A stretch of DNA of 51,582 nucleotides, from positions 1-51,582 of the forward strand of contig CAZVLM010000003.1 of NCBI GenBank assembly GCA_964628065.1, in the 5' to 3' direction. The stretch is from CAIXMG01 sp964628065. GTDB lineage: Bacteria > Patescibacteriota > Minisyncoccia > Phycocordibacterales > UBA1006. Positions 1 through 9,762 of this stretch are shown in pieces. Numbering within the stretch: the first letter of the stretch is position 1; every line of letters starts with the position of its first letter. The notes under the pieces are model-generated. The model had not been told where the DNA came from. It did no database searches and saw nothing but the letters and a program-made list of their open reading frames with translations. Position numbers and translations under genes: made by a program.

Positions 1-1680
1 GTTTTTCCAAATTTCGTAAATCTTATTTTCCCATACTTTCTTAAATCCGAAGCGTTCGGGATGTTCTTCAAGTGGTTTGCGGAGCACCAGTTCTGTTGAG
101 AATGCACTTTCTTGTGCGCCTGACCGCTCGTAATTAATCTGGATTTTGTTGAGAAGCAAATAAGTTTCTGGTGGAGCAATCGAATCGTTAACCCCATAAG
201 CAATAACTGGTAAATCAGAAACACCAAAGATCGGATAACTTCCTGAATAAATCCAGGAGCTCATGATGAGTCTCGGATTACGGTCTTTGAGGTAACTGGT
301 AGCTTCTCTTCCGTAATCATAAGATGAATAATGGTTATCTTCTGTAACTCTTGATAGCGCTTGATTGATAGCACCATAACATGAAGGAAACATTACAACC
401 CAAAGTGTCAAAGGTCGTACACTTGGGAGTACGTCGGGAATTTTTGGTAGTATTCTAATGCCGATTATTCCAATAATTACAAACGAAAATCCATGGAATG
501 CGGACTTGATCCAAAAGGGATCGCGCCCGGCAGATGTCACTTCAATTTCTGATAAGTGATCAAGTAAAAGCCATACTGCACCCACAATAATAATAATGCT
601 AATATCACGTAAACGTTCTTGTTTACGGGCAATCATTGCTACGGTGTGAGCAGCAGCTATAGCAAGTGCCGGAAGTACTGGTAACCAAAGTCTTGGGATA
701 AGACCGATGGGACTATAGTCACTAATTTTTTGACTGCAAAAGATCCAAGTAATCATAATACATACGGCATACCTAAGCCAAAAAACAAGTTTTTGATCCC
801 TCTTAAATAGTATGAAGGGTGCAGCAAGCATTGTAAGTAACCCGAATCCGAAATTTTGAGCAAACATCTCCGCAGGCCAAATAGTCCATCTCTTTAAAAT
901 ACCTGAAAATGTTGCAGTGCCATAAGCTTCATTCGCTGCGGCAATAGCATTTTCAACGCCATGGATTTTCCAAAGCGGATCCTTAAATAATAAATAAGAG
1001 AAAGCCATTGTTACTATTCCTCCAAGAGAGAGCATTCCCCAGAATCCTTTCCAGTAATATATCATTGTTTTATTCTGTTGCCATGACTTAAATGTTAACC
1101 ATCCAAAGAATGGTAGAAAAAATACAGCGCTCTCCTTGGTATAGAAAGCAATAATCCAAAAAAATCCAGCCATAACACCTTTCCAGCCGAGCGATTTGTT
1201 TGATTGGGGTGTTGATTCTGAGCTCCATGCAATAAGTACAGAAAGATTCAGAGTACCCATTAGGAGAATGTCTCCTAATGTTACGGAACTTTCAGCAAGA
1301 ACATGATGCAAAAATCCAATCAGAATGACTGACATGAAAGCAATGGTTTGATCTTGTTTTCTTAAAAACCAGTAGAGTGTTGTTAGAAAAAAACAAAGCT
1401 CAAGTGTTGTTACCCATGTAATCGATCCATTTAATCCGAACCATGAAATGTAAGCTGCTTGGGGAAGCCATGTAAATACTCGCGTCGCGAATATGTTAGA
1501 TGAAAAGTCAATCGGTTTGCCATGAACGAAATGTTCTGCGGCAAGCACATAACAGGCGGAGTCATAGAGACCAATTCCGTCATGATAAGGCAGGGTTACA
1601 AATCCTGCTGTAAAAATAGCAATTATTGCCAGACAGTCTAAAAAATTAAAAGAGACAAATCCAGTTCCTGTGTATTTCAT
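1..1680 (-). CDS. Polytopic GT-C (PMT/ArnT-like) glycosyltransferase, 3'-truncated by the window edge
   Basis: A 560-codon open frame starts at an ATG at 1680-1678 and runs off the left end without a stop. The protein is strongly hydrophobic, with about ten membrane segments. After the first segment comes a loop with the motif PYHDGIGLYDSACY (residues 31-44). An acidic residue in this loop is the hallmark of lipid-phosphate-sugar dependent GT-C transferases (PMT/ArnT, GT39/GT83). A soluble tail with Asn-Pro and Glu-rich segments follows the last helix. It probably transfers a sugar from a polyprenyl-phosphate donor on the outer face of the membrane; the substrate cannot be read from the sequence. 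On its own strand a TATAAT lies about 50 bases upstream of the start, divergent from the next gene. Family fairly sure, substrate unknown. Confidence 0.7.
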   Translation of the reverse strand, partial: MKYTGTGFVSFNFLDCLAIIAIFTAGFVTLPYHDGIGLYDSACYVLAAEHFVHGKPIDFSSNIFATRVFTWLPQAAYISWFGLNGSITWVTTLELCFFLTTLYWFLRKQDQTIAFMSVILIGFLHHVLAESSVTLGDILLMGTLNLSVLIAWSSESTPQSNKSLGWKGVMAGFFWIIAFYTKESAVFFLPFFGWLTFKSWQQNKTMIYYWKGFWGMLSLGGIVTMAFSYLLFKDPLWKIHGVENAIAAANEAYGTATFSGILKRWTIWPAEMFAQNFGFGLLTMLAAPFILFKRDQKLVFWLRYAVCIMITWIFCSQKISDYSPIGLIPRLWLPVLPALAIAAAHTVAMIARKQERLRDISIIIIVGAVWLLLDHLSEIEVTSAGRDPFWIKSAFHGFSFVIIGIIGIRILPKIPDVLPSVRPLTLWVVMFPSCYGAINQALSRVTEDNHYSSYDYGREATSYLKDRNPRLIMSSWIYSGSYPIFGVSDLPVIAYGVNDSIAPPETYLLLNKIQINYERSGAQESAFSTELVLRKPLEEHPERFGFKKVWENKIYEIWKN

Positions 1681-1835
1681 GTGTAAGTTTTTAATTGTTA
1701 AAAGAGAAAATCATTAATATTATACATTATAAAGCAAATATGTAAAGTACTATTCAGAAACTCCTTAGTTTGCCCAATTAAGTAGAGATAATGATTTGTT
1801 TTAAAGTAATACAACTGTTATACTTAACAAGTATT

Positions 1836-4301
1836 ATGTCTGCTAAAAAGTTTTTCATAACAAACAAATATTTTTTCATCTTTCTTTCGATTCTTGCACT
1901 GTCAGCTTATTCTTATGTAGTATTTGCAGCACCATCACTTGGGTCAGGTGGATATGCCCCAGGCGCAGAATTAGATCCTGATTGTCAGCCGGGCGACACG
2001 GGCTATGACTGTAAAGTGCAAGGAGGATGGCTCCTTGGAGGAAACAGTGGGACAACAGCAGGTACTCAATTCATTGGCACTACGGACGTGGAGGATTTTG
2101 TACTTAAAACAAACAATGCAGAAGCGATGAGAATTAATTCAGGTGGGAATGTGGGAATTGGTATTACTACTCCAGAAACAAAGTTGGATCTGCTGGGGGA
2201 CTTTAAAAATGTCTTTACTCATGGGGACGGAACACTTACTCTGATGGGTAACAACGATAATTTCTTGGATGGGGGCGAACAGTTGGCAGGAATGATTTCA
2301 CTTGACCCAACAGATGGATATTTTTACGGTTCAGTAAACGGTGACATGAATATCGGCTCAGGGAGCGCTGTCCAGAATCTACTCCTTGATTTTACAACTC
2401 AAAAATCAGTAACCATTACAAATGAATGGAATGGTGGTAATCCTAGAGTTAACTTATCTTCAAGTGATGGAATTAATTTTACTGGCTCAGTGTTGACACT
2501 CCCAACTTCCGGTGAAGTAAACTTGGCATCAACCACAACGGGCGGAATTGACACAGGAATAACACTAGACGGAACAGGGTTCCATTATAACTACGACGGT
2601 ACTAATTTCACGTTGCCTACCGTTGACGGAACAACTGGGCAAATCCTAAAAACAGATGGATCAGGAAATTTTTCTTGGGTAAATGATAGTACTGGTACAG
2701 CAACCACTCCGGGAGGATTAAATACGCAGATCCAGTTTAACAACAGTGGATCATTTGGAGGCAGTAGTGATTTTACATGGAATAATAGTACAAAATCGTT
2801 TTTTGTTGGTGGAACAGTTGGGCTTAATACTATGAGTCTTACTATAGAGCCTGGAAACTTTAGTATGAACAATTCAGGAGATACTAATTTTACTTCTGTA
2901 GGAAATATAAATATGAATGCTGCAAGTACTATCTATACTACAAATGCAGATAATACGTTCAATGTAGGGAATAATATATTTTTCAACGTTGATAATGACA
3001 TGAGTTTTAATGCGGTTGATACCACATTTCAGCTAACAGGGGATTTCGTACTGAGCGGAGGTAGTGGATTCAGTGATTATATAAATTTCCGTCCGAATAA
3101 TAATGACGGATTTGAATTTACCACAATGTCAGAAGGATTTGTCTTAAATGACTATTCTCCCTATACTAATATAGTTACTTATATGGGGTCGAGTTTAACC
3201 AGTGCCGGACCGGGCAACGTCGCGCGAGGTCTGGGGTCTTTTACTGCGCACCTGGACCAACAATGGGATGCGGGTTACTACAACCTTCTGGATGCAGGAG
3301 GTGTGCCTCATGCGCAGATATACTACGGTGTTCTTGATAGTGGTAATAGTATTACTGACACCAGTCGTGTTGAGGCAAGTCCAACGGAGGTGCATTTATT
3401 TCATTTGAATATTGGTACCGCTGCCTCATACATGTTGTCAGTAAATGATAATGGATTAGATTATTCAGGAGGTAGTACAGGATTTACCATTCGCAATCCG
3501 GGCGTAGGAATTGGCACAACTGCGGCAACAGACAAGTTGGAAGTCTTCGGTGATATTAGAGTAGGAACATCGGGCAATAATGGATGTATCAAGGATTTCT
3601 CTGGAACAGGATTTGGAGGAACGTGTTCTTCTGATGAGCGACTGAAGACTAACATTGTTCCAGTTACTAATGTTCTCGAAAAACTTACAAGTATCAATCT
3701 TGTAAACTATGAATGGAACAGTCTTGCTGCTACGAAAGGATTTATGCCAGGAATCGTTCAGCTTGGAGTCATTGCTCAGAATGTTGAACAAGTATTTCCA
3801 GATCTTGTTGTTACTGACAAGGATGGATACAAGCAGGTGAATTATACCCGATTAGGAATGATGAATCTTGAAGCTATTAAAGAATTAAATATTAAAATAA
3901 AATCAGTCGAAGATTTTGCAAACGCTGAGAATAAGACATTCCTTGACAGTCTTGTCGCATGGCTTGGTAACAAGGCCAATGGAATAACAGACATCTTCGC
4001 GGGAACGCTTCATGCAAAAGACCAAATCTGTATTGATGACGTCTGTGTAACGAAGGCTGACCTACAGCAAATGATTCAGAACAAGAATACGGTGATAGTT
4101 CCACAGGTTCCTGCTCAGCCGGCACCGGGCCCCGAGCAGGTATCTGATCCAGTAGTAGAACCCGTTTCAGAAGAAGTGGCGACGGAACCAGTTGTTGAAG
4201 TAGTGCCAGAAACAACACCAGAAGTAGTTAACGAACCAGTAGTAGATCCTGCACCAGAGGCAGATCCCGTGCCAGAATCACCATCAAGCGAGACCCCCTA
4301 G
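1836..4301 (+). CDS. Secreted S74-chaperone surface protein 1
   Basis: An 821-residue exported protein. I start it at the ATG at 1836 because a TATACT (1819-1824) sits 11 bases upstream; an upstream in-frame ATG at 1791 lies before that promoter. It has a signal peptide ending FAAP, then the GGYAPGAELDPDC signature found in the other S74 proteins here. A long Gly/Asn/Thr-rich beta-repeat passenger follows, and then the peptidase S74 intramolecular chaperone (about 595-690). Its expected Ser-Lys dyad is Ser599/Lys604 in SSDERLK. In phage tailspikes this domain trimerises the fibre and cuts itself off before the Ser. A WLGNKANGI module with paired Cys and a Pro/Glu/Val-rich tail come after it, which is unlike phage proteins. 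Probably a trimeric surface fibre. Confidence 0.75.
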   Translation: MSAKKFFITNKYFFIFLSILALSAYSYVVFAAPSLGSGGYAPGAELDPDCQPGDTGYDCKVQGGWLLGGNSGTTAGTQFIGTTDVEDFVLKTNNAEAMRINSGGNVGIGITTPETKLDLLGDFKNVFTHGDGTLTLMGNNDNFLDGGEQLAGMISLDPTDGYFYGSVNGDMNIGSGSAVQNLLLDFTTQKSVTITNEWNGGNPRVNLSSSDGINFTGSVLTLPTSGEVNLASTTTGGIDTGITLDGTGFHYNYDGTNFTLPTVDGTTGQILKTDGSGNFSWVNDSTGTATTPGGLNTQIQFNNSGSFGGSSDFTWNNSTKSFFVGGTVGLNTMSLTIEPGNFSMNNSGDTNFTSVGNINMNAASTIYTTNADNTFNVGNNIFFNVDNDMSFNAVDTTFQLTGDFVLSGGSGFSDYINFRPNNNDGFEFTTMSEGFVLNDYSPYTNIVTYMGSSLTSAGPGNVARGLGSFTAHLDQQWDAGYYNLLDAGGVPHAQIYYGVLDSGNSITDTSRVEASPTEVHLFHLNIGTAASYMLSVNDNGLDYSGGSTGFTIRNPGVGIGTTAATDKLEVFGDIRVGTSGNNGCIKDFSGTGFGGTCSSDERLKTNIVPVTNVLEKLTSINLVNYEWNSLAATKGFMPGIVQLGVIAQNVEQVFPDLVVTDKDGYKQVNYTRLGMMNLEAIKELNIKIKSVEDFANAENKTFLDSLVAWLGNKANGITDIFAGTLHAKDQICIDDVCVTKADLQQMIQNKNTVIVPQVPAQPAPGPEQVSDPVVEPVSEEVATEPVVEVVPETTPEVVNEPVVDPAPEADPVPESPSSETP

Positions 4302-4315
4302 GTCCCGCTTTTTTG
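4287..4315 (+). terminator. Rho-independent terminator overlapping the stop codon
   Basis: AGCGAGAC and GTCCCGCT form an 8-bp stem with one mismatch, followed by six T. The TAG stop of the S74 gene lies in the loop, so terminator and coding end are overlapped. Confidence 0.6.
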
Positions 4316-4345
4316 TTGCGGTTATTACGTGGTATACTTATATAC

Positions 4346-5056
4346 ATGAATACCACCAAACAATCATTTATTATCGCAGGAGCCCTTATCGTTGCAGTCA
4401 TTGTAGGAGGAGTTTTCTATCTAAGTAAAAAATCAGGAGGAGACACTCTTACTGTTACAGGATCTGCTCGGCAGTCTGTTGTTGCTGATAATGTAATATG
4501 GAGAGCAAGTATTTCTAGAAATGTAGGCGCTGCAGAATTAAAAGCTGGGTATGCACAGCTAGCGGGAGACTTAAAAACAGTCCAGGCTTTCTTAAGTAAA
4601 AACGGAATTGCAGATAACTCGATTATTATTTCTCCAGTCTCAATGAATCAAGAATATAGTCAGAACGCGAACGACCCAAAGCGATATATGCTTATGCAGA
4701 ATATTGAAATTAACTCAGGTGATGTGCAAAAAGTAACTGATATTGCAAAAAATGTGGGAGACATTGTAAACCAAGGAGTACTTTTCCAGTCGAACGGACT
4801 TGAGTATTACTATTCAAAGCTTAATGAATCACGAGTAAGTCTTCTTACGGACGCGATTACCGATGCGAGAGCTCGTGCCAGCGCAATGGCAAAATCAAGT
4901 CGTCAGTCAGTGGGCAAATTACAATCAGCCTCAAGCGGTGTGGTGCAAGTACTTTCTAAGGGTGCTGTAGACAATGGTGATTACGGCCAATACGACACTT
5001 CAAAAATTGATAAGGAGATTTCTGTAACTGTACGAGCTACATTTAACGTTAAATAG
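4346..5056 (+). CDS. SIMPL (DUF541) domain protein, membrane-anchored
   Basis: A 236-residue protein with one N-terminal membrane anchor (about residues 9-26) and an outward SIMPL/DUF541 domain. Typical features are the opening LTVTGSARQSV strand, alternating beta strands and helices, and an Ala-rich helix (DARARASAMAKSS) near residue 180. The family (BP26/YggE-like) forms oligomeric rings in the envelope, and its biochemical role is poorly known. Start chosen at 4346: TATACT at 4333-4338 ends 7 bases before this ATG, and the longer frame from 4313 would begin upstream of that promoter. It has its own promoter and a strong terminator, so it is a single-gene unit between two S74 genes. Confidence 0.75.
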   Translation: MNTTKQSFIIAGALIVAVIVGGVFYLSKKSGGDTLTVTGSARQSVVADNVIWRASISRNVGAAELKAGYAQLAGDLKTVQAFLSKNGIADNSIIISPVSMNQEYSQNANDPKRYMLMQNIEINSGDVQKVTDIAKNVGDIVNQGVLFQSNGLEYYYSKLNESRVSLLTDAITDARARASAMAKSSRQSVGKLQSASSGVVQVLSKGAVDNGDYGQYDTSKIDKEISVTVRATFNVK

Positions 5057-5060
5057 GCAC

Positions 5061-5164
5061 AACAAAAAACACCTCTACGCCTCTGCTAAAATATTTTTCT
5101 CGCTCACATAGCTCGCGTTCGCATCGAAAAATATTTTAGCTACGGCTAGGAGGTGTTTTTTGTT
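5061..5164. terminator. Very long nested hairpin, bidirectional terminator
   Basis: Two nested perfect 15-bp stems: 5061-5075 pairs with 5150-5164, and 5085-5099 pairs with 5126-5140. The outer right arm ends in a run of T and the left arm begins with a run of A, so it could terminate in both directions. It is much longer than the other terminators in the window. Confidence 0.75.
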
Positions 5165-5203
5165 GCGACATAATACGTAAAACTGCTATAATACTTAAAT
5201 AGT

Positions 5204-7210
5204 ATGCAACTCCACCGAAAGACAATTAGTCTTTTCTTAACATTGATCTCGATACTGGGATATGGTTTTATAGTTTTTGCAGCAACGCCACCTACGGGTG
5301 GATATGCACCAGGAACACAGCTTGATCCTGAGTGTGATCCGAACGATCTTGTCTATGACTGTTTTGTTACTCCGCCAAATAGTCTTGCGATCAATAATCC
5401 TGTTACTGGAGGAACAGCAGGTCAAGTCCTTTATGTTAATAGTTCGGGAAATCTTACAGGGGATACTGGATTTACACGAAACTCGTCTACGTTTCAGACT
5501 TCGATTGATACGCATGGTACAACATTTTCTGTAGGAGATACGTTAAGTCTGGGAAACGATACAGTACTGTCCATAAATGACGCAACTCAGGCTATCACGT
5601 TTGGATACGGAGCGAGTTCATATACGTTTCCTGTAGGAGATGGATCCGTGACGCAGTTTTTAGCAACGGATGGATCGGGACAATTGGTTTGGACTGATCC
5701 GTTTGTAGCCGTGGATGTTGCAAATAATAACGTGTTTACACCTACGATCGGCGGAGGTACTTCGTTCACTACTGCTCAAGGGAATATTGTGTTTGGGTTG
5801 AATGCTGGTCATTCTATTACGTCAGCGGGAGATACTATTGCCATTGGATCGCATGCCGGAGAATCAGGAACAACCGTTGGGGCAAACGTATTAATTGGAA
5901 ATCAGGCGGGTCAGCTTCTTACAGGAGGAAACAGTGTAATGATTGGTTATTCCGCAGGTGCCGTTACCACGTCCCCTTATTCAAACGTGATGATTGGATT
6001 TCTTGCAGGAAACTCAAACATTAATGGATCAAATAACATGTTCCTCGGAGCGCTCGCAGGACAAGATAATATTTCGGGGTCATTCAATGTTGCTTTGGGA
6101 GATACGGCCGGAGATAATTCAATTAGTGGTTCAAGAAATGTATTTCTCGGATCATTTTCTCGGGTAGATACAGATGGATGGGGAAGTTCAATTGCTCTCG
6201 GATATGATGCAATGATAACGGCTTCAAATCAGATGGTGGTAGGATCTCCAACTGCAGGAATCTCGGACCTGTATATTGGACAGGGAGTGCGGGCTTCAAC
6301 GGGGGGTGCTGGAACAGATATCACGATTCATGCTACAGGCGGTGGTGATACGATAGCAGATAAACCCGGAGGAAAACTAATTCTTGCGGGAGGAAAATCA
6401 ACTGGAAATGCAACGGGTGGATCAATTTTATTTCAAACATCGGATGCGACAACATCGGGCACATCAGTACAAAGTTTAAGTACGAAAATGGAGATTCAGT
6501 CAGATGGAGGAATCTTCATGAATTCACTCGCAAGTGGTACTGGCGGAGGAAGTTATGATGCGCTGTGTATTAACGATACGACCCACGAAGTAACAGTAAA
6601 TACTGGCGGAGATGATTGTGTGGTGTCTTCTCAAAGATTTAAGGATAATATTGCAAATTCAGATCTAGGACTTTCCTTTGTAAAAGCTCTTACTCCGCGC
6701 ATGTTTACCTACAAGGATACTGGAGACCGACGAATTGGATTTATTGCTGAAGAAGTTGCCTTGCTTGATCCCCGATTAGTATTTTATGAAGACGATGGAG
6801 TCACAGTTCGCGGAGTCAGATATCAGGACATGACCTCGGCCCTTGCAAAGGCCGTTCAAGAGCTGGATTTAAAAATTAACACTATTCAAAATACGGCAAA
6901 TTCTTTGCAGGACCAGTCACTGTTCGATACATTAATTTCATGGTTAGGAGATTCACTAAATAAAATTACGAGAATTCACGTTGATCAAGAGTTGTGTATT
7001 GGCGCGACATGTATAAATGAGTCGGATCTTCAATCCTTTAAGGCTTGGCAAAATTCACAAGTTACCTTGCCGCCAGTTCCACAACAGCCCGATCCTATTA
7101 TTGATACATCAGATATACCCGAAGAGTCAGTTGTGGATATTCCGGAAACTATCCCCGAAGAATCTTTGCCAGTGCCTGTTCCAGAAACGGTTCCAATAGA
7201 AACTCCTTAA
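5204..7210 (+). CDS. Secreted S74-chaperone surface protein 2
   Basis: A 668-residue exported protein. An extended -10 (TGC TATAAT, 5187-5192) lies 11 bases before the ATG. A signal peptide ends FAA. The GGYAPGTQLDPEC signature follows, then a passenger with loose YadA/trimeric-adhesin-like repeats of about 20 residues (N-x-x-x-G-x-x-A-G around residues 195-330). The S74 chaperone follows, with Ser475/Lys480 in SSQRFK. The Asp that usually follows the catalytic Ser is replaced by Ser. Next come the WLGDSLNKI module, two Cys-containing strands and a Pro/Glu tail. It has the same plan as its three paralogues but a different passenger. Likely a surface fibre; target unknown. Confidence 0.75.
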   Translation: MQLHRKTISLFLTLISILGYGFIVFAATPPTGGYAPGTQLDPECDPNDLVYDCFVTPPNSLAINNPVTGGTAGQVLYVNSSGNLTGDTGFTRNSSTFQTSIDTHGTTFSVGDTLSLGNDTVLSINDATQAITFGYGASSYTFPVGDGSVTQFLATDGSGQLVWTDPFVAVDVANNNVFTPTIGGGTSFTTAQGNIVFGLNAGHSITSAGDTIAIGSHAGESGTTVGANVLIGNQAGQLLTGGNSVMIGYSAGAVTTSPYSNVMIGFLAGNSNINGSNNMFLGALAGQDNISGSFNVALGDTAGDNSISGSRNVFLGSFSRVDTDGWGSSIALGYDAMITASNQMVVGSPTAGISDLYIGQGVRASTGGAGTDITIHATGGGDTIADKPGGKLILAGGKSTGNATGGSILFQTSDATTSGTSVQSLSTKMEIQSDGGIFMNSLASGTGGGSYDALCINDTTHEVTVNTGGDDCVVSSQRFKDNIANSDLGLSFVKALTPRMFTYKDTGDRRIGFIAEEVALLDPRLVFYEDDGVTVRGVRYQDMTSALAKAVQELDLKINTIQNTANSLQDQSLFDTLISWLGDSLNKITRIHVDQELCIGATCINESDLQSFKAWQNSQVTLPPVPQQPDPIIDTSDIPEESVVDIPETIPEESLPVPVPETVPIETP

Positions 7211-7221
7211 TGGAGTTTTTC
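7200..7221 (+). terminator. Rho-independent terminator over the stop codon
   Basis: AAACTCC and GGAGTTT form a short stem followed by T5. The TAA stop of the preceding gene is in the loop. Confidence 0.55.
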
Positions 7222-7258
7222 TGTTGGTCAATAACGTGATCGCTGTTATAATAAATAT

Positions 7259-9649
7259 ATGTTTTTTGGTCGTAAATTTCTCGCATTCTTTTTTGTGCTC
7301 TTATCAGTGGTAGGGTATGGATTTGTCGTTTTCGCTGCGCCATCTCTTGGCTCCGGCGGATATGTTCCCGGAACGGAACTTGATCCAGATTGTCAGCCAG
7401 GTGACACAGCCTACGACTGTAAGGTGTTGACGTTGATTGCTACAACGGCGGGTACTTATACATGGCTCGGAAATGATGCTGGTCAAAATAGTGCATCCAC
7501 AGACAACACGGTATTTATAGGAATCGGCGCAGGAGACGGAGCTACGAATGCAGACTTTTCAAACTTTATCGGTACTCAAGCCGGAATAGGTGCCATCAAT
7601 GCTAACAACTCAAACTTCCTTGGGCAAGGCTCAGGTTGTTATGCTACGGACGCTAATAATGCGAACTTTTTCGGATTTGAAGCGGGATGTTATGCGTATC
7701 GGGCAAACAACTCAAATTTCTTCGGAAATCGCGCAGGATACCATGGTGAAGATGCGGCAAAATCTGTTTTCTTTGGAGACAATTCTGGATATTATGCGCT
7801 CAATGCTGCAGAGTCAGTATTTGTAGGTTCCTCGGCTGGATACCAGGCTGCCTCTGCTGACCATTCTACTTTCATTGGATCTTCTGCAGGATACCAAGCC
7901 TTGAATGCTAACAACTCAAACTTCCTTGGGTTCGAAGCGGGAAGTGGTGCTGATGGTGCTGATAACTCGAACTTTTTTGGATATCGTGCAGGTTATAATG
8001 CTCAAGGCCTATCTGATTTCTTAGGAGCATCAGCAAATGTTTTCAATATTGGAGGAAACTCTAATTTTATTGGTTACCAGTCAGGATATGGTGCGATAGG
8101 AGCAGCCCAATCTACATTTCTCGGAGCAGAGTCAGGGTATAAGGCAAATCTTGCAGCGTCGTCGACATTTATTGGCTATCGCGCAGGATATATGACTAAT
8201 TATTCTTTAGGAACACCTCTTACAGGAGAGGGTGCGTATTCTTCTGCGTTTCTTGGAAATGAGGCAGGTATGGATGCTGTGAACGCTTCAGCTTCAACCT
8301 TCATTGGCTACCGCGCTGGAAAGAATGCAACGAATGCTACTGACTCAACATTCCTTGGTGTATTAAGCGGAGAAGGAGCAACCAATGCAGTAGACTCGTT
8401 TTTCATTGGAAACCAATCGGGAAGAACAGCGGTAAATGCGATTCAATCTATTTTCATTGGAGACAGCGCAGGAAAAAGCGCCACCAATGCAACAGGATCT
8501 GTATTTATGGGAATACAAGCTGGTATGGAAGCACCTACGGCACGAAACTCAATTTTTATCGGAAGAAATGCAGGGTACGGTGATACGGTTAATAATACCT
8601 CGACAACGATAACGTATAGTAATCGTGTTGGTACATTTGCTTTTGGAGAAGTAGTAACAGGCTCAGTCTCTGGTACTAGTGCTCGAGTACTGTCAGATAC
8701 GGGAAGTGTTCTAACACTTTCTGCATCATATGCACCTTTCAGCACATCAGACGTTATCACTGGAACAGATTCTGGGGCGACGGCTGATGTTGATGCAGTT
8801 TCCCAAGGTAACACATCAATCCTTATTGGTGAGGAAACGGACACGGGTGGATTTCCTGATAGTATTGCCATTGGTGCGGGAGCTACAAATACCGCATCAA
8901 ACCAGTTAATGATTGGTTCAAGTCTGATGCCTATCGACGATTTGGTAATCACCGGAAACGGATTTAGCACATGTAGTGTAAGTACGATAACGGGCGCAGG
9001 TATTTCTTGTTCTTCAGACCAGCGACTTAAGAAGAATATTGTCGACTTGTCTGCGAGTACCTTAACCAATCTTACTCAAGTTAAAACAGTGATGTTCAAC
9101 TGGATTAATGGAGCAGATATTGAGAATCATATCGGATTTATTGCTCAAGACTTACAGCAATATTATCCAGAACTGGTAAGTGTTGCGCCGAATGGATACT
9201 TGCAAGTAAATTATGCAGGTATCACTCCTATTCTTGTTGAAGGAATAAGAGAGTTGGATTTAAAAATAAAGAGTATAGAAAATTTTGCAACGGCTCAGAA
9301 TACTACGTTTATAAATAGTCTCATTGCTTGGCTTGGGGATAGTGCGAACGGACTTGGAAATATCTTTTCTAAGAAGGTTACTACTGAGCAAGTATGCGTG
9401 AAGGATGAACAGGGAGAAACATGCTTGAGCAGAAGTCAGCTTAACCAGGTATTAAATTCTCAGAACATTGTCATTCCTCCCGTAACCCCTCCGGTTACGC
9501 CGTCAACCGAAGAAGAAGTTGTTCCGCCTGCGGAAGAACAGCCTCCGTCTGAAGAGGAGGAAGCGGTTCCACCTGCTGAAGAAGATCTGCCTCCACCAAG
9601 CGAGGAAACACCTCCTCAGTTAGAAGAGTCGCCGGTTCCTGCAGAATAA
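7259..9649 (+). CDS. Secreted S74-chaperone surface protein 3 with YadA-like beta-roll repeats
   Basis: A 796-residue exported protein. An extended -10 (TGT TATAAT, 7247-7252) ends 6 bases before the ATG. A signal peptide ends VFAAP and is followed by the GGYVPGTELDPDC signature. Residues about 60-440 are some 18-20 degenerate repeats of about 20 residues of the type NANNSNFxGxxAGxxA, like the YadA head beta-roll. A Thr/Ser-rich domain comes next, then the S74 chaperone with Ser586/Lys591 in SSDQRLK. The WLGDSANGL module, a CVKDEQGETCL segment and a Pro/Glu-rich tail (repeated PPAEE) close it. Probably a trimeric adhesin-like fibre, by structural analogy only. Confidence 0.77.
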   Translation: MFFGRKFLAFFFVLLSVVGYGFVVFAAPSLGSGGYVPGTELDPDCQPGDTAYDCKVLTLIATTAGTYTWLGNDAGQNSASTDNTVFIGIGAGDGATNADFSNFIGTQAGIGAINANNSNFLGQGSGCYATDANNANFFGFEAGCYAYRANNSNFFGNRAGYHGEDAAKSVFFGDNSGYYALNAAESVFVGSSAGYQAASADHSTFIGSSAGYQALNANNSNFLGFEAGSGADGADNSNFFGYRAGYNAQGLSDFLGASANVFNIGGNSNFIGYQSGYGAIGAAQSTFLGAESGYKANLAASSTFIGYRAGYMTNYSLGTPLTGEGAYSSAFLGNEAGMDAVNASASTFIGYRAGKNATNATDSTFLGVLSGEGATNAVDSFFIGNQSGRTAVNAIQSIFIGDSAGKSATNATGSVFMGIQAGMEAPTARNSIFIGRNAGYGDTVNNTSTTITYSNRVGTFAFGEVVTGSVSGTSARVLSDTGSVLTLSASYAPFSTSDVITGTDSGATADVDAVSQGNTSILIGEETDTGGFPDSIAIGAGATNTASNQLMIGSSLMPIDDLVITGNGFSTCSVSTITGAGISCSSDQRLKKNIVDLSASTLTNLTQVKTVMFNWINGADIENHIGFIAQDLQQYYPELVSVAPNGYLQVNYAGITPILVEGIRELDLKIKSIENFATAQNTTFINSLIAWLGDSANGLGNIFSKKVTTEQVCVKDEQGETCLSRSQLNQVLNSQNIVIPPVTPPVTPSTEEEVVPPAEEQPPSEEEEAVPPAEEDLPPPSEETPPQLEESPVPAE

Positions 9650-9660
9650 GTCACAAAAAG

Positions 9661-9690
9661 AAATCCCCAGTTTTTCTGGGGATTTTGACT
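9661..9690 (+). terminator. Rho-independent terminator
   Basis: AAATCCCCAG (9661-9670) pairs perfectly with CTGGGGATTT (9676-9685), followed by a short T-rich stretch. The -35 box of the next gene begins inside its 3' end. Confidence 0.75.
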
Positions 9691-9713
9691 TTTCTTCAAA
9701 TAAGTGCTATTAT
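9685..9713 (+). promoter_or_regulatory. Promoter of the collagen-like gene
   Basis: TTGACT (9685-9690), a 17-bp spacer ending in TGC, and TATTAT (9708-9713). The expected transcript would have a leader of about 40 A/T-rich bases before the ATG at 9763, unlike the leaderless genes around it. Confidence 0.6.
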
Positions 9714-9762
9714 TTATTCGAATCGTTTTTTTAAATTTCATCACTATTTAAATTTTTAAGCC

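Noticed and set aside
3892..4218. 108-codon minus-strand frame
   Set aside because: Antisense to the S74 chaperone and Pro-rich tail of protein 1.
8443..9069. 208-codon minus-strand frame
   Set aside because: It is the reverse shadow of S74 protein 3, with the odd composition such frames have, and no promoter.
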